Shown: positions 23,361-33,771 of the stretch, one piece after another | Position numbering within the stretch: the first letter of the stretch is position 1 | Layout of the letters: every line of letters begins with the position of its first letter | Assembly (NCBI GenBank): GCA_963576735.1 | Contig: OY755178.1 | Span: forward strand, 1,798,001-1,862,000 | Reading direction: 5' to 3' | Origin: Bedellia somnulentella | Lineage: Eukaryota > Arthropoda > Insecta > Lepidoptera > Bedelliidae | Length of the DNA: 64,000 bases | Position numbers and translations under genes: made by a program | Notes under the pieces: generated by a model | The model's database searches: none | What the model was told of the DNA's origin: nothing | What the model saw: only the letters and a program-made list of their open reading frames with translations

Positions 23361-23665
23361 CTACATGCTGAACTGGGATTATTATGTGATGTTGACTTAT
23401 GTACTCACGGCGATTAGCTCCACTATGAGGTTGATGAACTTTCGCTTCTTTTAGCATAAAAAATGTTTCTTGTCGAATCGAAAAATAATTGAATTCGAAG
23501 GATTTTATAACTCGTCTCACCTCATGGAAGATATGCAGTTGAAATCTTTTCCATACTTTTTTATCCGTCTACAGCAAACCAAACCGAGAAGACATCATTT
23601 TAACAAAAGCATTTACTTTTTTTTATATTACTCGTTATTTATTTATTTAATTAATTTATTTATTG

Positions 23666-23912
23666 CCGTGTAGCGCCGGCTTAGAATGTCGCTACCCCTT
23701 CCTACACACGGGTGTCGTAAGAGGCGACTAAGGGTATTGGGACTTTTTATTGGAATTTTGGGCGATGCGGTTGGAGACCCATCACCTAAAACCTTTATTT
23801 TACCGCCTTTTCCCCACTCAACTCCCAAAAATAGCTGAGGAATTTATAATTCCTTGGCTCTGGCTACCCCTTCTAGGGAATTATAGCCGTGAGTATATGT
23901 ATGTATGTATGT
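23666..23912 (+). repeat. Family A retroposon
   Basis: Forward copy of the CCCACGGGTGTCGTAAGAGG subfamily, ending in (TATG)n. TTATTTATT-type sequence on both sides suggests a short duplication. Confidence 0.8.
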
Positions 23913-24114
23913 TATTTATTTAAATTACTTAAAACAGAAAGAACGTTTACTGTGTATTTTTATATTTATTTGTGACAAACGTTAATCTCAATAGCATAAA
24001 TAATAAATTGTTGGAGGCGTCCTTGATATACTTAGGTATAAAACAACATATTATTATGTAGATTTTATCATATTGTCGTACCGTAAAATATTTATTGGCG
24101 TTTATTATTTTATT

Positions 24115-24370
24115 AACATACATATACTCACGGTTATATTTCCCTAGAATGGGTAGCGAGAACTAAGGAATCATAAATTCCTCAGCCACTTTTGGAAGTT
24201 GAGTGGGGAAAAGATGGTAAAAATATAGGTTCTCCAACCGCATCGCCCAAAAATTCAAAAAAATAACCCAATACTCTTATTAATATAATTTTTAACAAGA
24301 TCGTTACAAAAATATATTCGTTATATCGCATACATGCTACGTTAATTCAGTCAAAATAATAACAAATTGA
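24115..24370 (-). repeat. Family A with foreign extension
   Basis: 24115-24255 is family A in reverse. It then continues into the non-A segment (TTTTTAACAAGATCGTTAC to GCTACGTTAATTCAGTC) also found inside the copy at 12.96-13.34 kb. Confidence 0.65.
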
Positions 24371-24432
24371 AATTCGTGACACAAATAAATTATTTATCAT
24401 ATCTTATAATTATTAATCGCACTGTCATTTAT

Positions 24433-24962
24433 TGGAGCGAAGCTCCATTTACCCCCGACTTTTGCATTTCGTTGTGATCGTACTCCTCCTAAACGGCTCA
24501 ACTCAGAACCCTGAAATTTTGCACGGTGGTAAAGGACCATGAGTAGATGGTTTTTATGTCAATTTTGATAAAAATCGGATGTGCCACGGAGGAATAATCA
24601 CCATTAAAAAATTACAATGTTAGTCTATGAAAAAATTACTTAAACAACGCCAGCGCGTGAATATATATTTTTTCATATTCGATCGTCGCAAAGTCACGTC
24701 CGTTTGCGCTCCGACTCTTGGTGATTTTTCGAACTTTTGAACGCTAATACTCGAGTTCTAGAACAATTTTCAGTTTTCCAAAATCAGGACTCTAACTCCT
24801 TTGCAGTTTTGTGTAGAATCAATCACACGTTTAGGTAAACCAACAAATATATTCAAAGAATCATAACAAATAGCATAGCAACGCGTGTTGAGATATTTGT
24901 AGAATAATTCGTTCAACGATAAGTAATATCTGAGAATCAGGCACTTGCTCGCTTCGCTCCTT
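24433..24962. repeat. Repeat family I with GGAGCGAAGC ends
   Basis: Begins GGAGCGAAGCTCC and ends GCTTGCTTCGCTCC, so its ends are short inverted repeats around an AT-rich body. Similar GAGCGAAGCG clusters lie at 31.37 and 47.58 kb. Class unclear. Confidence 0.4.
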
Positions 24963-25091
24963 TTATTGGCATCCGACGGTCCTATGCCAACCTAGTTTTG
25001 ATATACGTATGAGCCCGATTAGAAAACTTTAGGAAACAAAATAAATGAAAGACTAAATTCAAAACGAAAGAGACGTCAAGACAAAAAGAAG

Positions 25092-25240
25092 ATAGGTCAG
25101 TCGGTAGAACACTGCTTATCATGCAGATGAAGAGAGTTCAAAACCCGAGTCGGACCTACCAATTGGTCCTTCTAAAGTCGTATGTGTGGTTAATTTATCA
25201 TGGTTGTTGACGGTGAGTGAAAAAAACGCAAGGAAAATCG
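25092..25240 (+). repeat. SINE B, 5' half
   Basis: tRNA-like head (TAGGTCAGTCGGTAGAACAC A box, GAGTTCAAAACCC B box), then body to GGTGAGTGAAAAAAACG, where it stops. Confidence 0.7.
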
Positions 25241-25424
25241 AAATCGTTTGTATATATTTGTAAATATAGATTATTTAGTGATGGGTAAACCATACCGCAA
25301 CAAGGTCAAAGCCTCAGTATCCTTTGTTGCTCAATACGACATTCAACAGAAGTTATTGATCATTTAGTTAGTTATTACCTTTACTGAAGATTATATCTCA
25401 AAACCGTAAAAAACACTTGACCTG

Positions 25425-25469
25425 GTTTTTAGGGTTCCGTACCAAAATATATAATAAATCCTTATATAA

Positions 25470-25500
<31 letters not shown>

Positions 25501-25842
25501 AAAGTAAAACGGGACCCTATTATTGGTAAAATTCTGCTGAAAGCTGAAATTTTCACAAGTCATGTATTTCTGTTGCCGCTACAACAAAAAATACTAAAAA
25601 GTAAAAAAAAAAACATTAAGGGGGTCCATACAATAAACGTGTTTTTTCCGTATTTATTTGCTCAATATTAAATCGGTAATAAGAAGACGCTTGAAATTTT
25701 TACAGAATGTTAATTTGAACATCACGTTTCAAAACAAATCATTAAGTAACAGTAAATACCAAAGGGGGGCTCCCATACAAAAACTTAACTTATATTATTA
25801 TATTACGGAACCCATTCTTCCGTGAGTTCGACTCGCACTGAG
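25425..25842. repeat. Repeat family K with GGGTTCCGT ends
   Basis: Left end TTTTTAGGGTTCCGTACC and right end TATTACGGAACCCATTCTTC, then GAGTTCGACTCGCACT. The inverted GGGTTCCGT termini and the last block match a repeat type I know from moth genomes. A (TAAA)n run of about 30 bases lies at 25472-25502. Confidence 0.6.
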
Positions 25843-26011
25843 CCATTTTTGGAAAGTTGAGTGGGGAAAAGATGGTAAAATAAAGGTTTTTGGTGATGGG
25901 TCTCCAACCGCATCGCCGAAAAATCCAATAAATAGCCCCGATACCCTTAGTCGCCTCTTGCGACACCCGTGGGTAAAAAGGGGTAGCGACATTCTAAGCC
26001 GACACTACACA
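25841..26011 (-). repeat. Family A, truncated
   Basis: Reverse copy starting within AGCCATTTTTGGAAAGTTGAG, so its 3' tail was lost at the junction with family K. The other end, CCGACACTACACAGC, is intact. Confidence 0.8.
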
Positions 26012-26141
26012 GCTTATATTCAGTTATATTTTATTTTATTTTCTTTGGGCGGCTTACAGCTTAATTTACAATATGAAATTATTACTTAGACAAAAATAGG
26101 CCAACAACAAGCTCCCACATGTCAAAATAAAAGCACATACG

Positions 26142-26275
26142 CCCGATTTCTGAATTGAGTATTCCAGCTGAAAACGATTTAAGTATCGTTTTGTCTCATT
26201 CAGTTGTTAAGATTTCAATGCGACAGAACGATACTTAAGTTGTTCTCAGCTGGAATACTCAATTCAGAAATCGGG
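26142..26275. mobile_element. Palindromic MITE E, copy 1
   Basis: A 134-base element with inverted termini CCCGATTTCTGAATTGAGTA / TACTCAATTCAGAAATCGGG extending over most of each half (CAGCTGA(A/G)AACGA(T/C)TTAAGTATCGTT). It has no coding capacity. The same element occurs at 57948-58079. Confidence 0.85.
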
Positions 26276-26464
26276 AGACAGTCACATACAGACCGAACCA
26301 AACTCTAACTATTTCACCAATAAAAACCAACATTCTTCGTCTAAACATATTCAAGTAAAAAAAAGCTCAACCCATACATTTATCAGTACAAGACTGCATA
26401 TTACAAAACCTTACTATATCTGTACTCCGTCATACAAAGCCTACATTAATCAGTATTAGTGTTT

Positions 26465-26708
26465 ACATACATACATATACTCACGGCTATAGATCCCTAG
26501 AAGGGGTAGCCAGAGCTAAGGAATCAGAAATTCCTCAGCCACTTTTGCAAGTTGTGTGGGGAAAAGATGGTTAAGTAAAGGTTGTTGGTGATGGGTCTCC
26601 AACCGCATCGCCCAAAAATCCCTCAAAAGCCCCAAAACCGTTTGTCGCCTCTTAGGTACACCCACCGGAAGAAATGGGGTAGTGCTATTCTAAGCCGACA
26701 CTACACAG
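26465..26708 (-). repeat. Family A retroposon
   Basis: Near-consensus reverse copy, ACATACATACATATACTCAC to CCGACACTACACAGC. Confidence 0.85.
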
Positions 26709-26719
26709 CAAATTAAAAG

Positions 26720-27205
26720 AGAAAATACTATTTTTCTTTTAAATAGTCTTAAGTCGACTAAAGTCATCTATCCACTCGACGACGGTCGTTGCTGCTCGTC
26801 GGTTTTCCCTTAAAATTCATCTACAAAGAGAGGAAAATAAAAGTAAAATAATCTACTCCTAAACTGGACAGGCCCGAAATTATGTAAAGTTGCTAGGACC
26901 GTAGTCGGCATGATTTACGATAGAAATAAACTTGACTGTGCAGAACTTCACGATTTATGAAAATGCTCAAAGTCTTTCCGTGACTGCCATTTTTGTATGG
27001 AATATTTTACTCTGACCATCTTTAGGCTAACTAAAATAATAAAACCAACCGTCCTTTCCAATGATCGTCACTACTTTTCTTTGAATTGTGCGTGTCAATA
27101 GAGAAAAAATGTTATGTAAAGGAATAAGTTTTCTACTGTACCACTTTTTAGTCACGTGAGAATTCCCCAGAACCTAGGAGAATTACCTCTACTTAAAATA
27201 AAAAA
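26720..27205. other. Spacer, no gene seen
   Basis: Mixed-composition DNA without a supported frame or repeat. Confidence 0.35.
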
Positions 27206-27208
27206 ATC

Positions 27209-27500
27209 ATACATACATACCTATACTCACGCCGTTAGCACCCATTGGGGTAGACATAGCAGAGACTATCTAGGTAAATAAATAAATAAATATTAAAACG
27301 CAATATGCCATTACTAGTCATGTAAATATTAGTTTTTATATTATTTTATACCCACGCCGTTAGCACCCATTGGGTTAGGCAGAGACTATCGATCTCCATT
27401 TTGTACGATCCTGGCAAACCACTCTAGCTCTATTCAAATCCAAAAATCTTTTCAAACATGCTCTTTTATTGTTCATACTTTGGACAACTGCCTTTTTGAT
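27209..27500 (-). repeat. Family C, 3' end partly doubled
   Basis: Reverse. ACGCCGTTAGCACCCATTGG occurs at 27229 and again at 27355, so the terminal 60 bases are duplicated with AT-rich filler between. The second copy continues to the ACTTTGGACAACTGCC region. Confidence 0.65.
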
Positions 27501-27847
27501 ACAAAAAAAGTATAAAAACCATCTTATTCTGCTAAAACATCTGCTTTCACTTGAATATACCGTTATATAGCACGGCGTGCTTGAAATATATAATATTAAA
27601 GCTGGTTATTCAGAGCACTTTGTCATAAAACCAAATTTCAGTCCACGAACTCGCAAATCAGATGAGGCTACCACTTGGGACGTTTCCAAAGGATGAAGAC
27701 AAACTTTACATCATCTAGATTTACAACTCTCCGCTATGGAAATGGAATTCTAAATGAGCTTCTATGTTTATAAAACATTCGCGGAAAATGCTGTATGAAT
27801 TTTAAAACACGCTACGGTTTCCTTAGAAAAATATTACAACTTATATT
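27501..27847. other. AT-rich spacer, no gene seen
   Basis: Nothing that I can support. Confidence 0.3.
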
Positions 27848-28097
27848 CATACATACATACATATACTCACCGCTATAAATCCCTAGAAGGCGTAGCCAGA
27901 GCTTCGAAACAACAAAAATCCTTATCCATTTTTGGAAGATGAGTGGGGAAAATACTGTAATGTTAATGTTTTTGGTGATTGATCTCCAACAACATCTTCG
28001 TATTGAAAATAATAAAAAGCCCCAATACCCTGATTCGCCTCTTACGATCAACCATGAGAAGAAATGGGGCAGTGCTATTCGAAGCCGACGCTACACA
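27848..28097 (-). repeat. Family A retroposon
   Basis: Diverged reverse copy (ATACATACATACATATACTC to GAAGCCGACGCTACAC). Its core reads GATCTCCAACAACATC. Confidence 0.75.
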
Positions 28098-28109
28098 CCT
28101 TTTATTATT

Positions 28110-28145
28110 TACTAGTGGATGGGCCCAGCTTTGCACGGGAAGCGT
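28110..28145 (+). repeat. Family G head fragment
   Basis: ACTAGTGGATGGGCCCAGCT then TTGCACGGGAAG, like the start of the family G copy at 18300. A protein-like - strand frame that ends here (28105-28365) therefore probably is not a gene. Confidence 0.4.
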
Positions 28146-28671
28146 AGTTTTGAAAAATATCTGAGATTTCTTCATTCACTGAACTTTGTGATTTTGAAAG
28201 CGCTTTTATGAACTGTTCAGTATCTCCACAAATAAGCTGATTTTCAAGAAGAGTTGGGAGAGTTAAAGTTGAGTAAAACGCTATGAAGTATTTATAACAA
28301 TCTAAAAACCTACCGCGATGTAGGATGCGTACTATTATTGTGCGACAATTATTTTTCATGTACAATTTTGGTGTTTCTATACCGATTTCTATGATTCTTC
28401 TTTATTGTATTGGTAATAATGTTTTTTTAAACAAGGGATGTTTGAGAGTGGCACTATAAACGTAAATAAACAAATATAAGCGGAATGCTCCGATCTGCTA
28501 AGCAATTACACGTGTTATTGTGAGTCAACCATAAAATATAGACATATACTGTTGCGGAATATTTTTCAGACAATTTGATGTGTGATATTTCCATCATACG
28601 TGATTTCTATGTAACTTTAACCATGCACACGTGACAGAAGCATAAAAAATAGTAACTTCTCCCGTTTTCCC

Positions 28672-28754
28672 GGCTGATGAATTCCAAATTCCTTAGCTCT
28701 AGCTACCCCTTCTAGGGGTTAATGGCTGTGAGTATATGTATATGTATGTATGTA
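28672..28754 (+). repeat. Family A, 3' end only
   Basis: ATTCCTTAGCTCTAGCTACC then GGTTAATGGCTGTGAGTATA and a TATG tail. Strong 5' truncation. Confidence 0.65.
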
Positions 28755-28964
28755 GTTTTTGTTTCCACAAGGAACATACAAACCGACAGACAGACAGACA
28801 GCCAAAAATTTTATGCTTGTATATTTGGCATCAGTATCGATCCCTAATTTGAATAATTAATTGAATTCGACTGAAAATCAGTCTATGATGAGTATATACT
28901 CTGTCATGCGAGTGCTGAGTCAAAACCTTTTTGGTAATGTTTATATATATATATATTTCTTGTG

Positions 28965-29327
28965 AACAACCGTGATAGCTCAGTGGGTAGAACACTCGGT
29001 TCTCGTGCAAGCGACTAGTGTTCAAATCCCGGGTCGGGCCTACACCAATTTGTCTTTTCTAAAGACATATGTGGGGTTAATTTATCATGGTTGTGAACGG
29101 TGAGGGAAAACATCGTGAGGAAACCCACATGGCTGAGTTGTACTTAGTCATGTGACAGTGTATTCGTACAAAACGGCGATAGGCCTGCCCCCATCACGTG
29201 AGTACACTGTCCATGACAAACGTGGGTACTCTGAACACCAGGTGACAAAGTCATGTGATGTTCAGAAGTATTAGTACCTCTGCTAACCCCTTCGGGGATA
29301 TTCGGCGTGAACGTTTATGTTTATGTT
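28965..29327 (+). repeat. SINE B, full length, reference copy
   Basis: Head: GTGATAGCTCAGTGGGTAGA (A box) and GTGTTCAAATCCCGG (B box) with tRNA-like spacing, so RNA polymerase III transcription is likely in the family. The 3' end is the hairpin ACCCCTTCGGGGAT, then GGCGTGAACG and (TTTATG)n. It is flanked by an exact 13 bp duplication TATATTTCTTGTG (28952-28964 and 29328-29340). Confidence 0.9.
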
Positions 29328-29524
29328 TATATTTCTTGTGTTAATTACCAAATAAACATTATTTCTTTCTTACTTAATCACCCCCTGATTGCTATTTTGA
29401 AAATATATTTAATGTACAGAATTGACCTCTCTACAGATTTATTATAAGTATACGTGGGACACTCAGAAAACTTTGCGAAAATAAAAAAAAGTTCTATGGG
29501 TAAAAATGTTTTTATTAAATCTTT

Positions 29525-29780
29525 AATAGGGCGCTGCTGTGTAGTGTCGGCTTAGAATAGCACTACCCCATTTCTTCCGGTGGGTGTACGTAAGAGGCGA
29601 CTAACGGTATTGGGGTTTTTAAGGGATTTTTGGGCGATGCGGTTGGAGACCCATCACCAACAACCTTTATTTTACCATATTCTCCCCACTCAACTTTCCA
29701 AAAGTGGCTGAGGAATTTCTAATTCCTTAGCTCTGGCTACCCCTTCTAGGGATTTACAGTCGTGAGTATATGTATGTATG
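29525..29780 (+). repeat. Family A inserted into mariner
   Basis: Near-consensus forward copy. TAAATCTTT occurs on both sides (29516-29524 and 29781-29789) and was a single site in the mariner 3' region. This shows that A makes target-site duplications. Confidence 0.85.
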
Positions 29781-29789
29781 TAAATCTTT

Positions 29790-30430
29790 TCAAAGTACTC
29801 TCCACCAGCATCTATACAAAGTTTCATACGTCTAAACCAGTTTTCGAAACACTTTTTCCAGTCCGCCGCTGACAGCGCATCTTCCGGCGATGAAAATTGT
29901 ATCCCTTTGAGTTGATTTTTTATTTTAGGGAATAAAAAGAAGTCACACGGTGCCAGGTCAGGGCTATAAGGAGGGTGACCCAAGAGTTTGACCGGCGTGC
30001 TATTCAGGAAGTCCGTCGTTTTGAGCGCGGTGTGAGCGGGCGCGTTGTCGTGGTGAAGCAGTAGCCCGCGGAGCCCTGTGTTTGGTCGATTGTTGCTCAC
30101 AACTGAGAAAACTACTGGCAAGCATTTAGTAGTATACCAGTCTGCGTTAATACTTCTTTGATCTTGTAAAGGAATTGACACCAAATAGCCAGTCATAATG
30201 CAAAAAACTTGCGATCAAAATCTTCCCACCGCTTCTAGATCTCTTCACTTTGGTAGGGGTGGCTTCGTTTTGAAATACCCGAACCGTCGACTGGCGCTTC
30301 GTTTCTGGATCGTATTGATAAATCCAGGACTCATCACCTGTAACGATGTCGTAAACACGCCGAGACGAGCCAGCATCAAATTTATTAATCATATCACGAC
30401 ACCATTCCACCCGGGCCTGTTTCTGTACCT
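29790..30430 (-). pseudogene. mariner transposase, N-truncated, frameshifted
   Basis: DDE-type transposase that cuts and pastes mariner at TA sites. Two overlapping frames meet near 30160-30190, so there is at least one frameshift. Upstream frame: VEWC-type start, then VTGDESWIYQYDPETK (first catalytic Asp in TGDES). Downstream frame: LLHHDNAPAHTA (second Asp) and YSPDLAPCDFFLFPKIK (third Asp). Exactly 34 residues separate the second and third Asp, the D34D signature of mariner. Residues before the WCRDMINKFDAG region are missing, so the paired helix-turn-helix DNA-binding half is gone. Non-functional fossil. Confidence 0.85.
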
Positions 30431-30473
30431 ATTATCCCACGATATTATTCCTCACCGTTAAGGACTATGATAA

Positions 30474-30690
30474 ATTTACATACATACATACATATTCTCA
30501 CGCCGTTAGTTCCCATTGGGGTAGGCAGAGACTATCGATCGCTACTTTGTACGATCCTGGCAAACCCTTCATTCACATCCATCAATCTTTTCATTCATGC
30601 TCTTTTATTCTTCGTACTTCGGACACCTGCCTTTTTGAGCACATTTTCTATTTGATCTAAATGTGTCCTCCGAGGTCGTCCTCGATAAAT
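30474..30690 (-). repeat. Family C retroposon
   Basis: Reverse. CATACATACATACATATTCTC tail, GGGGTAGGCAGAGACTATCG, GTACGATCCTGGCAAACCC, then the LINE C-terminal coding remnant to GAGGTCGTCCTCG. It truncates the mariner on its right side. Confidence 0.8.
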
Positions 30691-30711
30691 TAACAATACA
30701 TATAAAAGACA

Positions 30712-30790
30712 AATAGGAGTAGTCCCGACCCGCGGTTTGGACCTTCATCGTCTGCACGATAAACGGTATTCTACCCACCCTTTCACGGTT
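30712..30790 (-). repeat. SINE B, head only
   Basis: Reverse tRNA-like head: GACCCGCGGTTTGGACC to TATTCTACCCACCCTTTCAC. Confidence 0.55.
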
Positions 30791-31362
30791 AAAAAAAACA
30801 ACTTATTCCTGCATCCAGACGCTTCTTTCATCATTTACTTCGTTTACAAAACTAGTTTCAGCCGGTAACAGCCAGCTTTATACACATGAAACGAGATGCA
30901 AATCCGGGATTTTACGGCGAATAGGCTGCGGCATGCATCGCCGTTGCTGAGTTTTATAGCCTTTTGTAGTTATTGTTGTTTAGTGTTCGTAAAGCTTCTA
31001 TTTATATTTAATTTTACTTCTAGCGTCTCCTTGAAAAAATAATTTTGTATCTTCATTACGGGTCCCATATTGGCTCACATAAAATTCTAAATCATATTCG
31101 TTGTCTTTCTAACCATTTGTGTTCATAATAATCACTCTTCATAATTTTATTTGTCATAATTTATTTATTCACATATTTTTTACACTATCAAGGTAGTTTT
31201 TCACCACTTTTTTTATTAATAATGTTACTATAAAGTTTTTGTTGAAACTTGGTACTAGGATAATATTATCTGTTATGTTGAAAATATTTAATAAGAGTAA
31301 TATTATTTGAATAAAATCATTTTCCATATATTTAAATTACAAATTATGCATTGAATGTGCTT
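30791..31362. other. AT-rich spacer, no gene seen
   Basis: No supported gene. Confidence 0.35.
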
Positions 31363-31430
31363 GCTTCGCTGCGCTTCGCTCGCTCGTTTTATACATGACT
31401 TAACCTAACCTAGCTAAATGTGTTAGGTCA
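31363..31430. repeat. Family I cluster with CCTAA repeats
   Basis: GCTTCGCTGCGCTTCGCTCG followed by TTATACATGACTTAACCTAACCTAGC. It is the reverse complement of the block at 47535-47612. It includes short CCTAA repeats, the complement of the insect telomere unit TTAGG, but only two or three in a row. Confidence 0.5.
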
Positions 31431-31461
31431 TCTTCACCTGCAGGGGGCTTTCCTTGGCAAT

Positions 31462-31496
31462 GGGTAATGTCATTCTAAGCCGACACTACACGGTTA
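31462..31496 (-). repeat. Family A, 5' end fragment
   Basis: GGTAATGTCATTCTAAGCCG then ACACTACACGG only. Confidence 0.55.
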
Positions 31497-31792
31497 TAAG
31501 ACAATATAACGTCATGAAACCTTTACAAAAGTCTGCTGCCCCTTTTGAAATCAGAGTCATTTAAATTAATTGATGTTTGTCTTCGCTCGGCTGGTGTTAA
31601 ATATTTTTTACTGCTTACCCCCTACCATATTTAGCGCTAAGAGAAATAGCCTATGTCGCTTTTGAAAGTTTTAGCTTTCCATTCGACATCTAGCCTATGT
31701 TGCTTTTGAAAGTTTTAGCTTTCTATTCGACATTGGTTCAAGCAGAGCTTTTCATTATTAACACATAAACATATAAAAAAGAGTATTGCTAT

Positions 31793-32057
31793 TGCTGTGT
31801 AGTGTCGGCTTTGCTGTGTAGTGTCGGCTTAGAATAGCACTACCCCATTTCTTCCGGTAGGTGTACGTAAGAGGCGACTAACGGTATTGGGGCTTTTAAG
31901 GGATTTTTGGGCGATGCGGTTGGAGACCCATCACCAACAACCTTTATTTCACCATCTTTTCCCCACGCAACTTCCAAAGGTGGCTGAGGAATGTCTCATT
32001 CCCCAGCTCTGGCTACCCCTTCTAGGGAAATTTAGCCGTGAGTATATGTATGTACGT
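31793..32057 (+). repeat. Family A with duplicated 5' end
   Basis: Starts GCTGTGTAGTGTCGGCTTTGCTGTGTAGTGTCGGC (written here as two 17-mers in tandem), then continues as a normal copy to TATGTATGTACG. The duplication may be a template-jump product. Confidence 0.8.
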
Positions 32058-32148
32058 AAACATACAAAAAAATCTTCCCTCTTTAAATATTATAAAAGTC
32101 TCCTATCAGTTCATTCGTTCTTGAATTATAAATAGTGTAACTAACTTC

Positions 32149-32617
32149 AAGATGCGGCAACCTCTGCCCGCGCGTGGTCCTACTAAACTGAGTACAATGT
32201 ACTTGGTTTGCTTCAGTCGAGTTTAGTCCGCTACGATACTTCAAGTCGACGAGCTGACATAATCTTTGACATCGAAATTAAAATTTTCATACAATTCGCG
32301 CTTAAAATGCCTGGCTGTGCCTTTATTCAGTGCACAAATCATTCAAAGCGTAAAAACAAATCACAGGGAATCACGTTTCATGCGTAAATACACCAAAAAT
32401 ATATTTACAAGCAAAATATTATTAATTTCGGCCATTTTATCCTTGAAATCTGACATGTTTAAGTGACAGAGACAGACTATACGAGCCCATCGCTCTATCT
32501 TTATCTTTGCATCATGTCGTGTGTGTTCGTATCAGTTCGTATTGATGTAGTGCGGTGCTGTGATAAACCGATAAGGCCTATATTTAGTTGACAATTTGTA
32601 CGCTCACGCCGCATCTT
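32149..32617 (+). mobile_element. Small DNA element carrying a THAP exon
   Basis: Inverted termini AAGATGCGGC / GCCGCATCTT bound a 469-base segment inserted in a family G copy, with CTTC on both sides (32145-32148 and 32618-32621). The segment holds one protein-like first exon with a THAP start. Probably an internally deleted derivative of a P-like or other THAP-encoding transposon. Confidence 0.5.
32307..32383 (+). pseudogene. THAP zinc-finger first exon
   Basis: ATG at 32307 opens MPGCAFIQCTNHSKRKNKSQ, then GITFHA before a GTAAAT donor at 32384. The start MPGC....C, followed by a basic stretch and GITFH, is the N-terminal signature of the THAP C2CH DNA-binding domain. The first two zinc-binding Cys are present. 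The distal C..H pair and the AVPTIF region would be in later exons, which are absent. THAP domains occur in P-element transposases and in host regulators. The setting inside a short inverted-terminus element favours transposon origin. If read through, the frame stops at 32385. Confidence 0.6.
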
Positions 32618-32691
32618 CTTCTTTTATTTTTATCTAAGGTAACTAACAATACTTTCTTTGGTATATGTAACTAACATCGCTTACCGTCCAA

Positions 32692-33352
32692 AAGATGAGA
32701 GCTCAAATCCTGAGTCGCACCAATTATTCTTTTCTAAAGTCATTGGTGTGATTGATTTATCATGGTTGTTAACGGTGAGGGAAAACATCGTAAGGAAACG
32801 CACATGGCTAAATCATATTTAGTCATATGACAATGTAAACATAACATAACATAAACATTCACGCCGAATATCCCCGAAGGGGTTGGCAGAGGTACTAATA
32901 CTTCTGAACATCACGTGACTTTGTCACCTGGTGTTCAGAGTACCCACGTTTTGCATGGACAGTGTACTCACGTGATAGGGGGCAGGCCTATCGCCGTTTT
33001 GTACGGATACACTGTCACATGACTAAGTACAAATCAGCCATGTGGGTTTCCTCACGATGTTTTCCCTCACCGTTAACAACCATGATAAATTAACCAAACA
33101 TATGTCTTTAGAAAAGACAAATTGGTGTAGGCCCGACCCAGGATTTGAACACTAGTCGTTTGCACGATAACCGAGTGTTCTACCCACTGGGCTATCACGG
33201 CTGCCATATCATATGACAATGTATTCGTACAAAACGGCGATAGGCCTGCCCCTTATCACGTGAGTACTCTAAACACCAGGTGACGATGTATTAAGTATTA
33301 GTATCTCTGCCAACCGGGCACTTTGGACATAAACGGCGTGAACGTTAGAGTT
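32692..33352 (+). repeat. SINE B copy interrupted by another B
   Basis: Left part 32692-32837 (CTGAGTCGCACCAATTATTC onward) and right part 33224-33352 (TTCGTACAAAACGGCG to TAAACGGCGTGAACG) are one forward copy. The second copy is inserted between them in the opposite orientation. Confidence 0.8.
32838..33208 (-). repeat. SINE B, full length, nested
   Basis: Complete reverse copy from the tail AAACATAACATAACATAAAC to the head GCTATCACGGCTGCCATA. It is flanked by the exact 15 bp duplication TCATATGACAATGTA (32823-32837 and 33209-33223), a sequence that belongs to the host SINE. This gives a clear order of insertion. Confidence 0.9.
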
Positions 33353-33771
33353 TGAAATGATGTATTTATCTTTGTTCAACCTTGTTTTTATCAGAACATC
33401 ATAATCTATACAATTCGTTTGATGACAGTCGATTCTGGGTACCGGCTATTTAATCTATGACGCTTAATATTTTTATCAATCTTAATCCAATAATTTTTAG
33501 ACCAACGTGACTATTTGACTTTTTTTATACTGTTTTTCATAGATGAAGTCAAGACATAAATATTAACTGAAGAAATACACGTACATACAATACACAGATC
33601 GTGTTAGCCCAAACTAAGTATAACTTGTATTATGGGATACTAACTGAACGATATATTGAATAATATATAATACACGTATAAAATAAAACATCCAAGACTA
33701 AGAAACAATCATTTATGCTCATCTATGCTTGTTCTCAGCAGGGATCGATAGTCTCTGCCTAATCTACTGAA
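33353..33771. other. AT-rich spacer, no gene seen
   Basis: A possible scrap of family C (GGGATCGATAGTCTCTGCCT near 33740) is the only recognisable item. Confidence 0.35.

Larger units (their letters stand above)
29452..30430 (-). mobile_element. Broken mariner transposon
   Basis: Begins (3' end of the element, on the + strand) with CGTGGGACACTCAGAAAACT after a TA, typical of a mariner terminus. The transposase gene lies on the - strand. The 5' terminus and the N-terminal DNA-binding part are missing beyond about 30430. A family A copy is inserted at 29525-29780 with a 9 bp duplication. Confidence 0.75.
31568..32665 (+). repeat. Family G copy split by two insertions
   Basis: Pieces at 31568-31792 (TTTTTTACTGCTTACCCCC), 32058-32148 (CGTTCTTGAATTATAAATAG) and 32618-32665. 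They are separated by a family A copy and by the THAP-carrying element. Two near-identical 45-base stretches at 31648 and 31695 (GCCTATGT(C/T)GCTTTTGAAAG) are a local tandem duplication. Confidence 0.6.

Noticed and set aside
25472..25502. (TAAA)n run as a CRISPR-like or regulatory array
   Set aside because: Simple microsatellite inside family K; no spacers.
28105..28365. 86-codon - strand frame that looks protein-like
   Set aside because: Its last 15 codons coincide with the head of repeat family G, and no splice or poly(A) signal supports it.
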